64,000 nt of DNA from Hydrogenophaga pseudoflava (GTDB lineage: Bacteria; Pseudomonadota; Gammaproteobacteria; Burkholderiales; Burkholderiaceae_C). Positions 8,480-18,600 of this stretch are shown here, piece after piece; the first letter of the stretch is position 1, and each line of letters begins with the position of its first letter. The notes under the pieces are model-generated. The model was not told where the DNA came from. It made no database searches and saw only the letters and a list, made by a program, of their open reading frames with translations. The stretch lies in NCBI RefSeq assembly GCF_031020795.1, contig NZ_JAVHJP010000003.1, positions 365,408-429,407 of the forward strand. Direction: 5' to 3'. The position numbers and the translations under genes are program-made.

Positions 8480-9907
8480 ATGCCCCTCCAGAATCTCCGG
8501 CTGTCCCGCCTGCTGACCGCCCTGCTCGGCAGCCAGTTGCTGCTCTTCGGCGCGCCCGTCACCGCCGCGCAGCCCACGCCGGCGGTGGCCCTTGCCGCCG
8601 CGGTGTCTGCCCAGCCCGACTTCGCGCCGCCCAGCGCCAACCATTGCCGGCGCCCGATGCGCACGCACGAAGTGCCCGGCCGGCCCGATGTCGCCGAGCC
8701 TGCGGTATCCATCGGCAAGGCCCTGCCGCGCTCCCGCGCCCCGAGCGTCTCGCGCGATGCAGCGGCGAAGGCAGCGTCTCCCGCGGTGGCCCTGTCCATG
8801 GAGCGCCCGCCCGAGGCCCTGGCGGTCGCGCCGGCCCCCGCTCCGACCATCGGTGGCAACCGAGAGGCCCGCCCGGTCGTGACCGCCGGCATGGTCGACG
8901 ACAACGCCGACTTCGCCGAATACCTGGCCTTCCGTGCGCGCACGAACGTGCCGCACCAAGCGCGCGACATCAGCGAGCGCCACCTGCTCACCGTGAGGGA
9001 CCGCACCGGCCGCGGCGTGCCCGACGCGCAGGTGCAGGTGCGCTCGCCCGAGGGCGCCCTGCTGCGCGCACGCACCGACAGCGCGGGTCGCGTCTGGCTG
9101 CATCCGCGGTCTTTCGACACCGGCCAGTCGACGCTGTACGAGGTGACGGCCAGCCACGGCGGGCAGACCGCCCAGGGCCTGCTGCGCCGCGGCCAGAAGG
9201 ACGCGCTGGAGCTGCAGCTGGATGGCGCCGTCGCGCCCCAGCGCGCGCGCCTGGACCTGGTGTTCCTGATCGACGCCACCGGCTCCATGGCCGACGAGAT
9301 CCAGAAGCTCAAGAGCAGCCTGCGCAGCATCGCCGACGACTCCGCGCGCCTGCCCAGCCGGCCCGACCTGTGCTTCGGCCTGGTCGCCTACCGCGACACC
9401 ACGGACCCCTTCGTGCTGCGCAGCCACGACTTCACCAACGACCTCGGCGCTTTCCAGAAAGTGCTCAACCAGCTGCAGGCCGACGGCGGCGGGGACTACC
9501 CCGAGGCCATGGGCGAGGCGCTGCACGAGACCGTGCACCGCCTGAGCTGGCGCGGCGAGGGCGCCACGCGCATGGTGGTGCTGCTGGCCGACGCGCCGCC
9601 GCAGCTCGGCCCCGACAGGCCCACCTACGACGCGGCGATGCAGGTGGCGCTGGGCAAGGGCATCAAGGTCTTCAGTGTTGGCGCCAGCGGCCTGGACCCG
9701 CAGGGCGAGTTCATCCAGCGCCAGATCGCCCAGTACACCGGCGGCCGCTTCGTGTTTCTGACCTACGACCGCGCCGAGGACCCCGCCAGCGGACCGGGCC
9801 GCGAGACGGTGCACGACGTGAAGAACTACTCGGTGGCGACCCTGGACCGGCTGATCGGCCGGCTCATCCGCGAGGAACTGGCCCCGCTGTCGCGCAAGGG
9901 GGCTTGA
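8480..9907 (+). CDS. Secreted von Willebrand factor type A domain protein
   Basis: This is a 475-residue protein with a signal peptide (LSRLLTALLGSQLLLFGAPVTA). I prefer the ATG at 8480 over those at 8468 or 8450 because GGAG at 8470-8473 sits six bases upstream. A low-complexity Ala/Pro region leads to a small beta domain (about 165-245, TVRDRTGRGVPDAQVQV). A VWA domain follows with an intact metal-ion site DATGS at 265-269. VWA domains bind protein ligands through a metal; the partner here is unknown. The ending is SRKGA. Confidence 0.8.
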   Translation: MPLQNLRLSRLLTALLGSQLLLFGAPVTAAQPTPAVALAAAVSAQPDFAPPSANHCRRPMRTHEVPGRPDVAEPAVSIGKALPRSRAPSVSRDAAAKAASPAVALSMERPPEALAVAPAPAPTIGGNREARPVVTAGMVDDNADFAEYLAFRARTNVPHQARDISERHLLTVRDRTGRGVPDAQVQVRSPEGALLRARTDSAGRVWLHPRSFDTGQSTLYEVTASHGGQTAQGLLRRGQKDALELQLDGAVAPQRARLDLVFLIDATGSMADEIQKLKSSLRSIADDSARLPSRPDLCFGLVAYRDTTDPFVLRSHDFTNDLGAFQKVLNQLQADGGGDYPEAMGEALHETVHRLSWRGEGATRMVVLLADAPPQLGPDRPTYDAAMQVALGKGIKVFSVGASGLDPQGEFIQRQIAQYTGGRFVFLTYDRAEDPASGPGRETVHDVKNYSVATLDRLIGRLIREELAPLSRKGA

Positions 9908-9933
9908 GCGCTTCGCAAAAATGGGCTTATAAT
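9904..9933 (+). promoter_or_regulatory. Promoter of tRNA-Met gene
   Basis: TTGAGC (9904-9909) and a perfect TATAAT (9928-9933) are 18 bases apart and 10 bases before the tRNA. The -35 box overlaps the last codon and stop of the VWA gene. Confidence 0.75.
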
Positions 9934-9943
9934 GCTGGGCTTC

Positions 9944-10020
9944 GGCGATATAGCTCAGTTGGTTAGAGCGCAGCATTCATAATGCTGATGTCGGTGGTTC
10001 AAGTCCACCTATCGCCACCA
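9944..10020 (+). tRNA. tRNA-Met (CAT anticodon)
   Basis: The 77-nt cloverleaf has acceptor arms GGCGATA/TATCGCC, a D-loop with AGTTGGTTAGA, anticodon stem CAGCA/TGCTG with loop TTCATAA (anticodon CAT), the T-loop TTCAAGT, and an encoded CCA end. The G-C pair starting the acceptor stem excludes initiator tRNA. Elongator Met is more likely than the CAT-anticodon isoleucine tRNA, though these cannot be fully separated by eye. Confidence 0.93.
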
Positions 10021-10028
10021 GATTCAGG

Positions 10029-10066
10029 ACCCCCTTGAGGCGCAAGCTTCAAGGGGGTTTTTCTTT
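10029..10066 (+). terminator. Intrinsic terminator after tRNA-Met
   Basis: Stem CCCCCTTGA (10030-10038) pairs with TCAAGGGGG (10049-10057) and is followed at once by TTTTTCTTT. Confidence 0.9.
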
Positions 10067-10256
10067 GTCCGTGCGCGGGAAATACATCACGAACAAGCCG
10101 CTGATTCGACCTTTAGTCGGAAAAGGGCTTGCCGATACTGGGGATGCGCTGGACTGCGAAGCCAGCGAATGCCACCGATCCGGCGTCCGCCCCCCCTGAG
10201 CAACACGCCGCCATGCAGTCACCGGTCTGTGGTCACCCTCCACCACCGATGTTTCC
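10067..10256 (+). promoter_or_regulatory. Leader region of the surface-protein export operon
   Basis: This 190-base gap must carry the promoter of the five-gene unit. A short inverted repeat, CGAC (10107-10110) and GTCG (10116-10119) within TTCGACCTTTAGTCGGAA, is the only clear palindrome. No convincing sigma70 pair was found. The operator role is inference. Confidence 0.35.
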
Positions 10257-11801
10257 ATGGCCTCACGCAACAACAAACTCATCCCCGCACTGCGGACCGG
10301 ACTGATCGTTTCGGCCGTCCTGGGCCTGACGGCCTGTGCCCAGCTCACCCCGCCGGCCTTGACCGACGCCGACGTCGCCAGCACCAGCCAGGCGGACCGT
10401 TCGGCCATGGCCCGGGACGTCGAGCCCATCATGTCCCCCCTGACCCTGGAAGAGGCGATGGCACGGGCGCTGAAATACAACCTGGACCGGCGCGCCAAGC
10501 TGATGGAAGAGGCTGTGGCTCTGCGCCAGCTGGACCTGACGCGCTACGACATGCTGCCCACACTGGCGGCCCGGCTGTCCGCGCAGTCGCGCAGCAACGA
10601 CCGCATCAGCCAGAGCCTGGACCCCGAAACGGGTGACATCTCCAGCAACGGCTTCATCTCCCAGGACCGTTCGCACCACATGAGCGACCTGGGCGTGACG
10701 GCCAGCCTGCTGGACTTCGGCATGGGCTACTACAACGCCCGCCAGCAGACCAACCGCGTCTACATCGCGGCCGAGAAGCGCCGCCGCGCCATGCATCTGC
10801 TGATGCAGGACGTGCGCATCGCCTACTGGCGCGCCGCCAGCGCCCAGAAACTCCGGGACGATGTGGCCGCCACCATCCGCGCCGCCGAAGAGGCGCTGGC
10901 CGACTCGCGCAAGCTGGAGCAGGAGCGCACACGCAACCCGGTGGACGCGCTGCGCTACCAGCGCCAGCTGCTGGAAAACCTGCGCCTGCTGGAATCCATC
11001 AACCAGGAGCTGCTCTCGGCCCAGGTCGACCTCGCGTCCCTGATCAATGCCCCGCTGAACCAGCCGATCCCGATCGCCGAATCGGCGCTGGCGGACACCG
11101 CCACCCGCGTGGTCTCGGTGCCGGTGGAGCAGCTCGAGACCGTCGCCCTGCGCCAGAACGCCGATCTGCGCGAGCAGCACTACAACGCCCGCGTGGCCCA
11201 GGAAGAGACGCGCAAGGCCATGTTGCGCATGTTCCCCAACCTGAGCTTCAACTACGGCTTCAACTACGACTCCGACAAGTACCTGATCAACAACCACTGG
11301 CGCGAGGCCGGCCTGCAGCTGTCGTTCAACTTCATGAACCTGCTGACCGGTCCGGCCCAGGTGAAGCTGGCCGAGGCGGGTGTGAAGCTGGCCGACCAGC
11401 GCCGCATGGCCACGCAGATGGCGGTGCTGACGCAGCTGCACCTGGTGCGCCTGCAGTTCCTCAACGCGCGCAGCCAGTTCGCGCGCGCCGAGGAGGTCTA
11501 CGCCACCGACCGGCGCATCAGCGAGCTGATGCGCACCCGCGAGGCGGTGCAGGCCAGCAGCAAGCTGGAGCGCGTGAGCAACGACACCGCCGCCATCCTG
11601 AGCCTGCTGCGCCGCTACCAGGCGCTGGCCCAGGTGCAGGCGGCCGAGAACCGGCTGCTGGCCCAGCTGGGCCTGGAACCGCGCATCGGCCGCACCGACG
11701 AGCTCAGCCTGCAGGCCCTGACCGAGCAGATCAAGGGCCAGACCGGCTTCGACCCGCTGTGGCTGCGCATGAGCAGCGACCTGCCCAGGACCGCGCCATG
11801 A
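10257..11801 (+). CDS. TolC-family outer-membrane factor, lipoprotein
   Basis: This is a 514-residue protein with a lipoprotein signal (LTAC, lipidated C27). Two TolC-type repeats follow: a first half beginning at LTLEEAMARALKYN and a second at LRQNADLREQHYNARVAQEETRKAMLRMFPNLSFNYGFNYD. Long amphipathic helices carry heptad patterns, as expected of an alpha-barrel channel through periplasm and outer membrane. It starts an operon: its stop overlaps the next gene's ATG. In context it would be the outer-membrane exit duct for the giant surface protein encoded two genes downstream. Confidence 0.88.
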   Translation: MASRNNKLIPALRTGLIVSAVLGLTACAQLTPPALTDADVASTSQADRSAMARDVEPIMSPLTLEEAMARALKYNLDRRAKLMEEAVALRQLDLTRYDMLPTLAARLSAQSRSNDRISQSLDPETGDISSNGFISQDRSHHMSDLGVTASLLDFGMGYYNARQQTNRVYIAAEKRRRAMHLLMQDVRIAYWRAASAQKLRDDVAATIRAAEEALADSRKLEQERTRNPVDALRYQRQLLENLRLLESINQELLSAQVDLASLINAPLNQPIPIAESALADTATRVVSVPVEQLETVALRQNADLREQHYNARVAQEETRKAMLRMFPNLSFNYGFNYDSDKYLINNHWREAGLQLSFNFMNLLTGPAQVKLAEAGVKLADQRRMATQMAVLTQLHLVRLQFLNARSQFARAEEVYATDRRISELMRTREAVQASSKLERVSNDTAAILSLLRRYQALAQVQAAENRLLAQLGLEPRIGRTDELSLQALTEQIKGQTGFDPLWLRMSSDLPRTAP

Positions 11802-12601
11802 AACCATCGAACTGCTGGACGCTGCCCCTGCTCTGCCTGGTTCTGGGAGCCGCCCGGGCCGCAACCCCTGCCCCTTCCATGCCCACGACACCGGCGCTGA
11901 TGGCGCCCTCGCCCACGACGGCCAAACCGGGCGGCGAGCGGGAGATTCGGGCACAGCTCATGCCCCGGCGCTACACCACGGTGGCCGCCGAAATCGGCGC
12001 CAAGGTGCAGCGCCTGCCGGTGGGCGAAGGTGGTTCCTTCAAGGCCGGCCAGCTGCTGGTGAGCTTCGACTGCTCGCTGCAGCAGGCCCAGCTGGCCAAG
12101 GCCCGGGCCGAACTCGACGGCGCCGAGCAATCGCTCAAGACCAACGAACGGCTCTTCGAACTCCACGCCGGCGGCCAGCTGGAGGTGGAACTGGCGCGCT
12201 CGGCCCGCGCCAAGGCCCGCGCCGAACTCGGGGCGAACCAGGCGGTGCTGGGCAAATGCAGCGTGGGCGCGCCTTTCAGCGGCCGCGTCGCAGAGCAGAA
12301 GGTGCGCGAACAGCAGTACGTGCAGCCCGGTCAGGCGCTGCTGGACATCATCGACGACAGCGTGCTGGAACTGGAGTTTCTGGTGCCCTCGCACTGGCTG
12401 AGCTGGCTCAAGCCCGGTGCCGCCCTGTCGGTGCAGATCGACGAAACGCGCAAGGCCTACCCGGCCCGCTTCACCCGCATCGGGGCCCGCGTCGACCCGG
12501 TCAGCCAGTCGGTGAAGGTGGCGGCCGCGATCGACGGCCGTTTCCCGGAGCTGATCGCGGGCATGAGCGGCCGGGTGGTCGCCTCTGCACCGGCCCAGTG
12601 A
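11798..12601 (+). CDS. Short periplasmic adaptor (HlyD/RND-type membrane fusion protein)
   Basis: This 267-residue protein is made with a Sec signal peptide (cleavage likely after GAARA, about residue 21). The lipoyl-like half-motifs VAAEIGAKVQRLPVGEGGSFKAGQLLVSFD (about 67-97, abbreviated span) and VGAPFSGRV (about 154-162) flank a short helical hairpin with repeated A-K-A-R-A-E-L. A beta-barrel part ends the chain. It lacks a membrane anchor and is shorter than typical RND adaptors (about 350-400). The start ATG at 11798 overlaps the TolC-like gene's stop (ATGA), indicating coupling. Confidence 0.82.
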   Translation: MKPSNCWTLPLLCLVLGAARAATPAPSMPTTPALMAPSPTTAKPGGEREIRAQLMPRRYTTVAAEIGAKVQRLPVGEGGSFKAGQLLVSFDCSLQQAQLAKARAELDGAEQSLKTNERLFELHAGGQLEVELARSARAKARAELGANQAVLGKCSVGAPFSGRVAEQKVREQQYVQPGQALLDIIDDSVLELEFLVPSHWLSWLKPGAALSVQIDETRKAYPARFTRIGARVDPVSQSVKVAAAIDGRFPELIAGMSGRVVASAPAQ

Positions 12602-12635
12602 ACGCAGACAACAACACCACAAAACAACAACGGTC

Positions 12636-15600
12636 ATGACCCGCCAGCAAGCCCCCATCGACTCTTCCGCAACGTCCGCCGGTCTTCGTCCCAAGGGCCT
12701 GGTCACCCGCCGCCCGCGCCCCATGGCGCTGGAGCAGCGCTTCATGTTCGACGGCGCCGCCGTGCTGGAGGCCGCGGCCCTGTCCTCCGATGCGCCGGAC
12801 GCAACGGAGGCCCCGGCCAGCGCGCCCCCGTCCAACGCGTCACCGGCACCGGAAGCGGCGCAAGACACCGTGTCCGCCGACGCACCAGCCTCCGCGACAG
12901 CAGCGCAGGAGCCGACGGACACCGCCGATGCACAGCCTGTGCCGGCACCGGAAGAAACGGCGCCCTCTGTGGAGGAACCGCTGGACACCGCCATCGACAC
13001 CGTAACCGGGACGGCGCCCGCGTCGCTGAACTTCGCGCCCGTGAGCACGGCGCCGTTGCCGCCGGTGCTGACGGAAGCCCTGACCCAGACCGACGGCATG
13101 CTCGCCGAGTTCGCCCAGAGGGACGACGCCGCGCAGCAGCTGTTCAACCTGTTCGAGGGAGAGCAGGAGAGCCCGTCGGCGGACTGGACCGCACAAGCCG
13201 ACGCCCTGCTCGACCACCTGCACAGCGGTGGCGCCCCGGTGACTGTCGCGCTGCTCAATCACCAGTCGATGAACGGACTGATCGGGGCCTATGCCGTCCC
13301 GACCGCCGACTCGCCGGGCGTGATCTACCTCAATGCCGACTGGCTGGCCGTGCAGACCGACGCCGCCACCGTCTCGCGCGTGCTGCTCGAAGAGATGGGC
13401 CACGCCATCGACCACCAGCTCAACGGCGGCACCGACACCGCAGGCGACGAGGGCGAACGCTTCGCCTTCACCCTGCTCGGCCGCACCCTGACCGAGGAGC
13501 AGAGCGCACGCATCGCCACCGAAAACGATGGCACGGCGCTTTGGATCGACGGCCGGCTGGTGGAGGTCGAAGCCGCCTCGATCACCTTCTCGGGGGTCTT
13601 CCAGGGCACACCGTCGTCGCTGTCCGAAGAGGCACAGTCGCTCAACAACATCGCCCCGCTGGTGGGCAGCAACTTCCAGTTCGTCTCCTCCAATCCGTCG
13701 GACCTCTACTTCAGCGGCAACAACGTCACCGGCTACCTGACCTACAACGACGGCGATGGTGCCCCGCAGTCCATCTACGGCGTGGCCAGCCGCCTGTTCA
13801 AGACCGGCAACACGGTCGATGGCATCTACTTCTACGCCACCGGTGCCGACGGCCTGATCGGCACCGGCGACGCGGGCGAGACCGCCTACCTGCTGCAGGT
13901 CAACGCGGTCTTTGCCACCGGCTCCGACAATGGCACCTCCAGCGATCCGGTGGACCGGGCGCTCAACGACCTCCTGGTGGGCTACGAAGCGCCCACGGCC
14001 TACGCCGATACCAGCGACGCCCCCGGCGCCCAGTCGGCCATCGAAACCGCTTACCTGGAGGGCGGACGCAACGCCACCGGCAACGTGCTGGGCAACGACA
14101 CCGGCAACGCCAGCCTGAGCGTCCAGTCGGTCACCGGCACGGCCGGCACCCAGACCGTCACCGCCGGCACCAGCGGCGCGGGCACCGCAGGCGGCACCGC
14201 CGTGACCGGTAGCCACGGCACGCTCTACATCGCGGCCGACGGCAGCTACCGCTACGTGGTCGACAACAGCAGCACGGCCGTCAATGCGCTGCGCCTGAGC
14301 ACCGACACGCTCACCGACACCTTCACCTACCGCATCACCGACACCGAAGGCGCCACCGCGACGGCCACACTGACGGTGCGCATTGAGGGCGCCAACGACG
14401 CGCCCACGGCGGTCAACGACACCGACACCGCCAAGGAATCGCTGCTGAGCAACGGCACGCAGTACACGGCGTCGGACCTGCTGGGGCGCACCGCCGAGGG
14501 CAACGTGCTCGACAACGACACCGACCCCGACCGCCACGGCGAAACCGCCGAGATCGACGGCCTGTTTGCCGCGGGCACCTACATCACCCACTTCCTGGGC
14601 GGGGCCACGACCAATCTGAGCTTCTCGCCGACCGCCTCGACGCTGCAGAACGTGGGCACCTCGCATTACGTCTACATCCAGACTGGCAGCAACTACACCC
14701 TGCTGACCGCGGGCGGCAGCCCGGTGATGGTGACCAGCAACACCAAGCTGCCCGACGGCTCCTACAGCCTGAACCTCAGCGGAACGCCCACCAACTACAC
14801 GCTGGGCAGCGGCTCGCACGTCGCCTTCGCCACCTCGGGCAACGCCACGGTCACCGCCGGCGGCAACACCCGCATCGCCGACGTCGGTGGCACCACCACC
14901 GTGGTCACCTCCACCCTCACCGTCGCGCAGACCAGCGGCACCATTCAGGCGGGCATGTCGATCAGCGGCACCGGCATTGCCGACGGCACGCGGGTCACCG
15001 GCGTCACGGTGAACGGATCGGGCCAGCTGGTGCTGCAGCTGAGCCAGCAGCTGTCGGGCACACCTTCGGGCGGCTTCACCTTCAGTGCCGCCGCGGGCTC
15101 CACGCTCACCGGCCGCTACGGCACCCTGGTGCTCAACGCCGACGGCGGCTACGTCTACACCCCGTTTGCCAACAACGACGCCCTGGCCCCCGGCGCCACC
15201 GGTGTGGACAGCTTCCAGTACACGATGCGCGACGACGCAGGGGTGGCCAGCGTGGCCACGCTCTCGATCACCGTCACCGGCTCGGCCGCCACCGACCCGA
15301 ACGCCGTCAACGACGCCGGCAACGCCACCGAAGCGGGCGGCGCCGGCAACACCGGCGGCAGCAACGCCACCGGCACCGTGCTGACCAACGACACCACGCC
15401 CTCCGGCACGCTCAGCGTGGTCGCCGGGCGCGCCGACGCGTCGACCGGCGACACCACCATCACCGCCGGCAGCTACACCGATCTCAGCGGCCAGTTCGGC
15501 ACACTGCGTCTGTGGTCCAACGGCAACTACACCTACACGCCCAACGACGCGAACCCTGAGGTCGAGGCGCTCAACACCGGCGGCTCGCTGCAGGACAGCT

Positions 15601-18600
15601 TCCAGTACCGCATCCGCAACACCGGCGGTGGCGAGGACATCGCCACCCTGACGATCAACCTGCACGGCGCCAACGACCACCCCGACGCGGCGGACGACCT
15701 GGTCGCGGGCACCGAAGACACCACGGCGCAGCTGTCGGCCACCGACCTGCTGGCCAACGACACCGACGTCGACAACACCCCCCTGAACATCGTGGGCGTG
15801 TCCAACGCCATCGGCGGGGTGGCCGTGCTCAACGCCAACGGCACCATCAGCTTCACCCCCGCAGCGAACTTCAGCGGCAACGCCAGCTTCGTCTACACGG
15901 CGAGCGACGGCAGCGCCACGTCCACCGCCACGGTGACGCTGGCCATCGCACCGGTGAACGACGCACCCGCATCGGCCGGCAACACCTACAGCACCGAGCG
16001 CAACACCGCGCTGACCAGCGCCAACCTGATCACCGACAACGACAGCACCCACGGTGCCGACAGCGACATCGAGAACGACGCGCTGACCGTGACCAAGGTC
16101 AATGGGCAACTGTTCACCGCCAACAGCGGTTCGGTCGACTACCCCGCCGCCAGCGGCTGGATGGAGGTCCCGCTCGCCCACGGCACGCTCTATCTGCAGG
16201 CCGACGGCGCCATGGCCTATCTGCCCGCCACGGACGACATCGTGGGCGACAGCTTCAGCTACGTGGTCGGCGACGGGGCCGACGAATCGGCGCCCGCGGT
16301 GGTGTTGCTCAACGTCACCGACTCGACCAACACGCCGGCCGTGGTGGGGGGGGACAACACCGGCAGCGTCACCGAAGACGCCAGCAGCCCGGCGCTGAGC
16401 GACAGCGGCACCCTGACCGTGAGCGACGCCAACGCCGGACAGGCCTATTTCCTCACGACGCCTGCCGACATCACCACCAGCCCGTCCACGCTGGGCAGCC
16501 TCAGCCTCACCAGCGACGGCCAGTGGACCTACACCGTCGACAACGCCCTGGTGCAGTACCTGGCGGCCGGCCAGACGCTCGACGAGGTGTTCATCGTGCG
16601 CACCGCCGACGGCACGCAGCACCAGATCACGGTGACCGTTCACGGGGTGAACGACCAGCCTGTGCCTGGCGATGTGCTGGACCCGGACTGGGACAGCACC
16701 GACGGCCGCTACGAGGTCAGCACGCCCGAGGACACACCGCGCACCGGCGCCATCACCGCCACCGACCTCGACGCCGACACCCTGGGCTTCACCGAACAGA
16801 CCGGCCCGGCCCACGGCAGCCTCACGCTCGACGCCAGCACCGGCGCCTGGACCTACACCCCGGACGCGGACTACGTCGGCAGCGACAGCTTCGTTGTCAC
16901 CGTCTCCGACGGCCACGGCGGTTCGGTCGATGTCACCGTGCTGGTCACCGTCACGCCGGTCAACGACCCGCCCGTGCCGGGCGATGCCACCGATCCGGAC
17001 TGGAATGCCACCGACGGCCGCTACGAGGTCAGCACGCCCGAGGACACACCGCGCACCGGCGTCATCACCGCCACCGATCTGGACGCCGACACCCTCGGCT
17101 TCACCGAACAGACCGGCCCGGCCCATGGCAGCCTCGCGCTCGACCCGGACACCGGCGACTGGACCTACACGCCGGACGCCGACTACGTCGGCAACGACAG
17201 CTTCGTCGTCAGCGTCTCCGACGGCCACGGCGGTTCGGTCGATGTGACCGTGCTCGTGACCGTCACGCCGGTCAATGACCCGCCCGTGCCGGGCGATGCG
17301 CTGGACCCGGACTGGAACGCCACCGACGGCCGCTACGAAGTCAGCACGCCCGAAGACACACCGCGCACCGGCGCCATCACCGCCACCGACCTCGACGCCG
17401 ACACCCTGGGCTTCACCGAACAGACCGGCCCGGCCCACGGCAGCCTCACGCTCGACGCCAGCACCGGCGCCTGGACCTACACCCCGGACGCGGACTACGT
17501 CGGCAGCGACAGCTTCGTTGTCACCGTCTCCGACGGCCACGGCGGTTCGGTCGATGTCACCGTGCTGGTCACCGTCACGCCCGTCAACGACCCGCCCGTG
17601 CCGGGCGATGCCACCGACCCGGACTGGGACGCCACCGACGGCCGCTACGAGGTCAGCACGCCTGAGGACACGCCGCGCAACGGCACCATCTCGGCCAGCG
17701 ACCTGGACGCCGACACCCTCTCGTTCACCGAGCAGACCGGTCCCGCCCACGGCAGCCTCACGCTCGACTCCGCGACCGGCGCCTGGACCTACACCCCGGA
17801 CGCGGACTACGTGGGCAACGACAGCTTTGTGGTCACCGTCTCCGACGGCCACGGCGGCAGTGTCGACGTGACCGTGCTGGTGACCGTCACCCCGGTCAAC
17901 GACCCGCCCGTGCCGGGCGATGCGCTGGACCCGGACTGGGACGCGGCCGACGGCCGCTACGAAGTCAGCACGCCCGAAGACACCCCGCGCACCGGTACGA
18001 TTGCGGCGTCGGACCTCGACGCCGACACCCTCTCGTTCACCGAACAGACCGGTCCGAGCAACGGCACCCTCACCATCGACAGCAGCACCGGCGCCTGGAC
18101 CTACACGCCGGACGCCGACTACGTCGGCAACGACAGCTTCGTCGTCACCGTCTCCGACGGCCACGGCGGTTCGGTCGATGTGACCGTGCTGGTCACCGTT
18201 ACGCCCGTCAACGACCCACCGGTCCCCGGCGAAGCGCTGGACCCGGACTGGGACGCGGCCGACGGCCGCTACGAGGTCAGCACGCCCGAGGACACGCCGC
18301 GCAACGGCACGATTGCGGCGTCGGACCAGGACGCCGACACCCTCTCGTTCACCGAGCAGACCGGTCCCGCCAACGGCAGCCTCACGCTCGACTCCGCGAC
18401 CGGCGCCTGGACCTACACCCCGGACGCGGACTACGTGGGCAACGACAGCTTCGTCGTCACCGTCTCCGACGGCCACGGCGGCAGCGTCGACGTCACCGTG
18501 CTGGTGACCATCACACCGGTCGACGATCCGGCACCGGCTCCTGCACCGCCACCCGCTCCGGCCCCAGCGCCTGTGCCGGCGCCGCCTCCCCCACCGCCTC

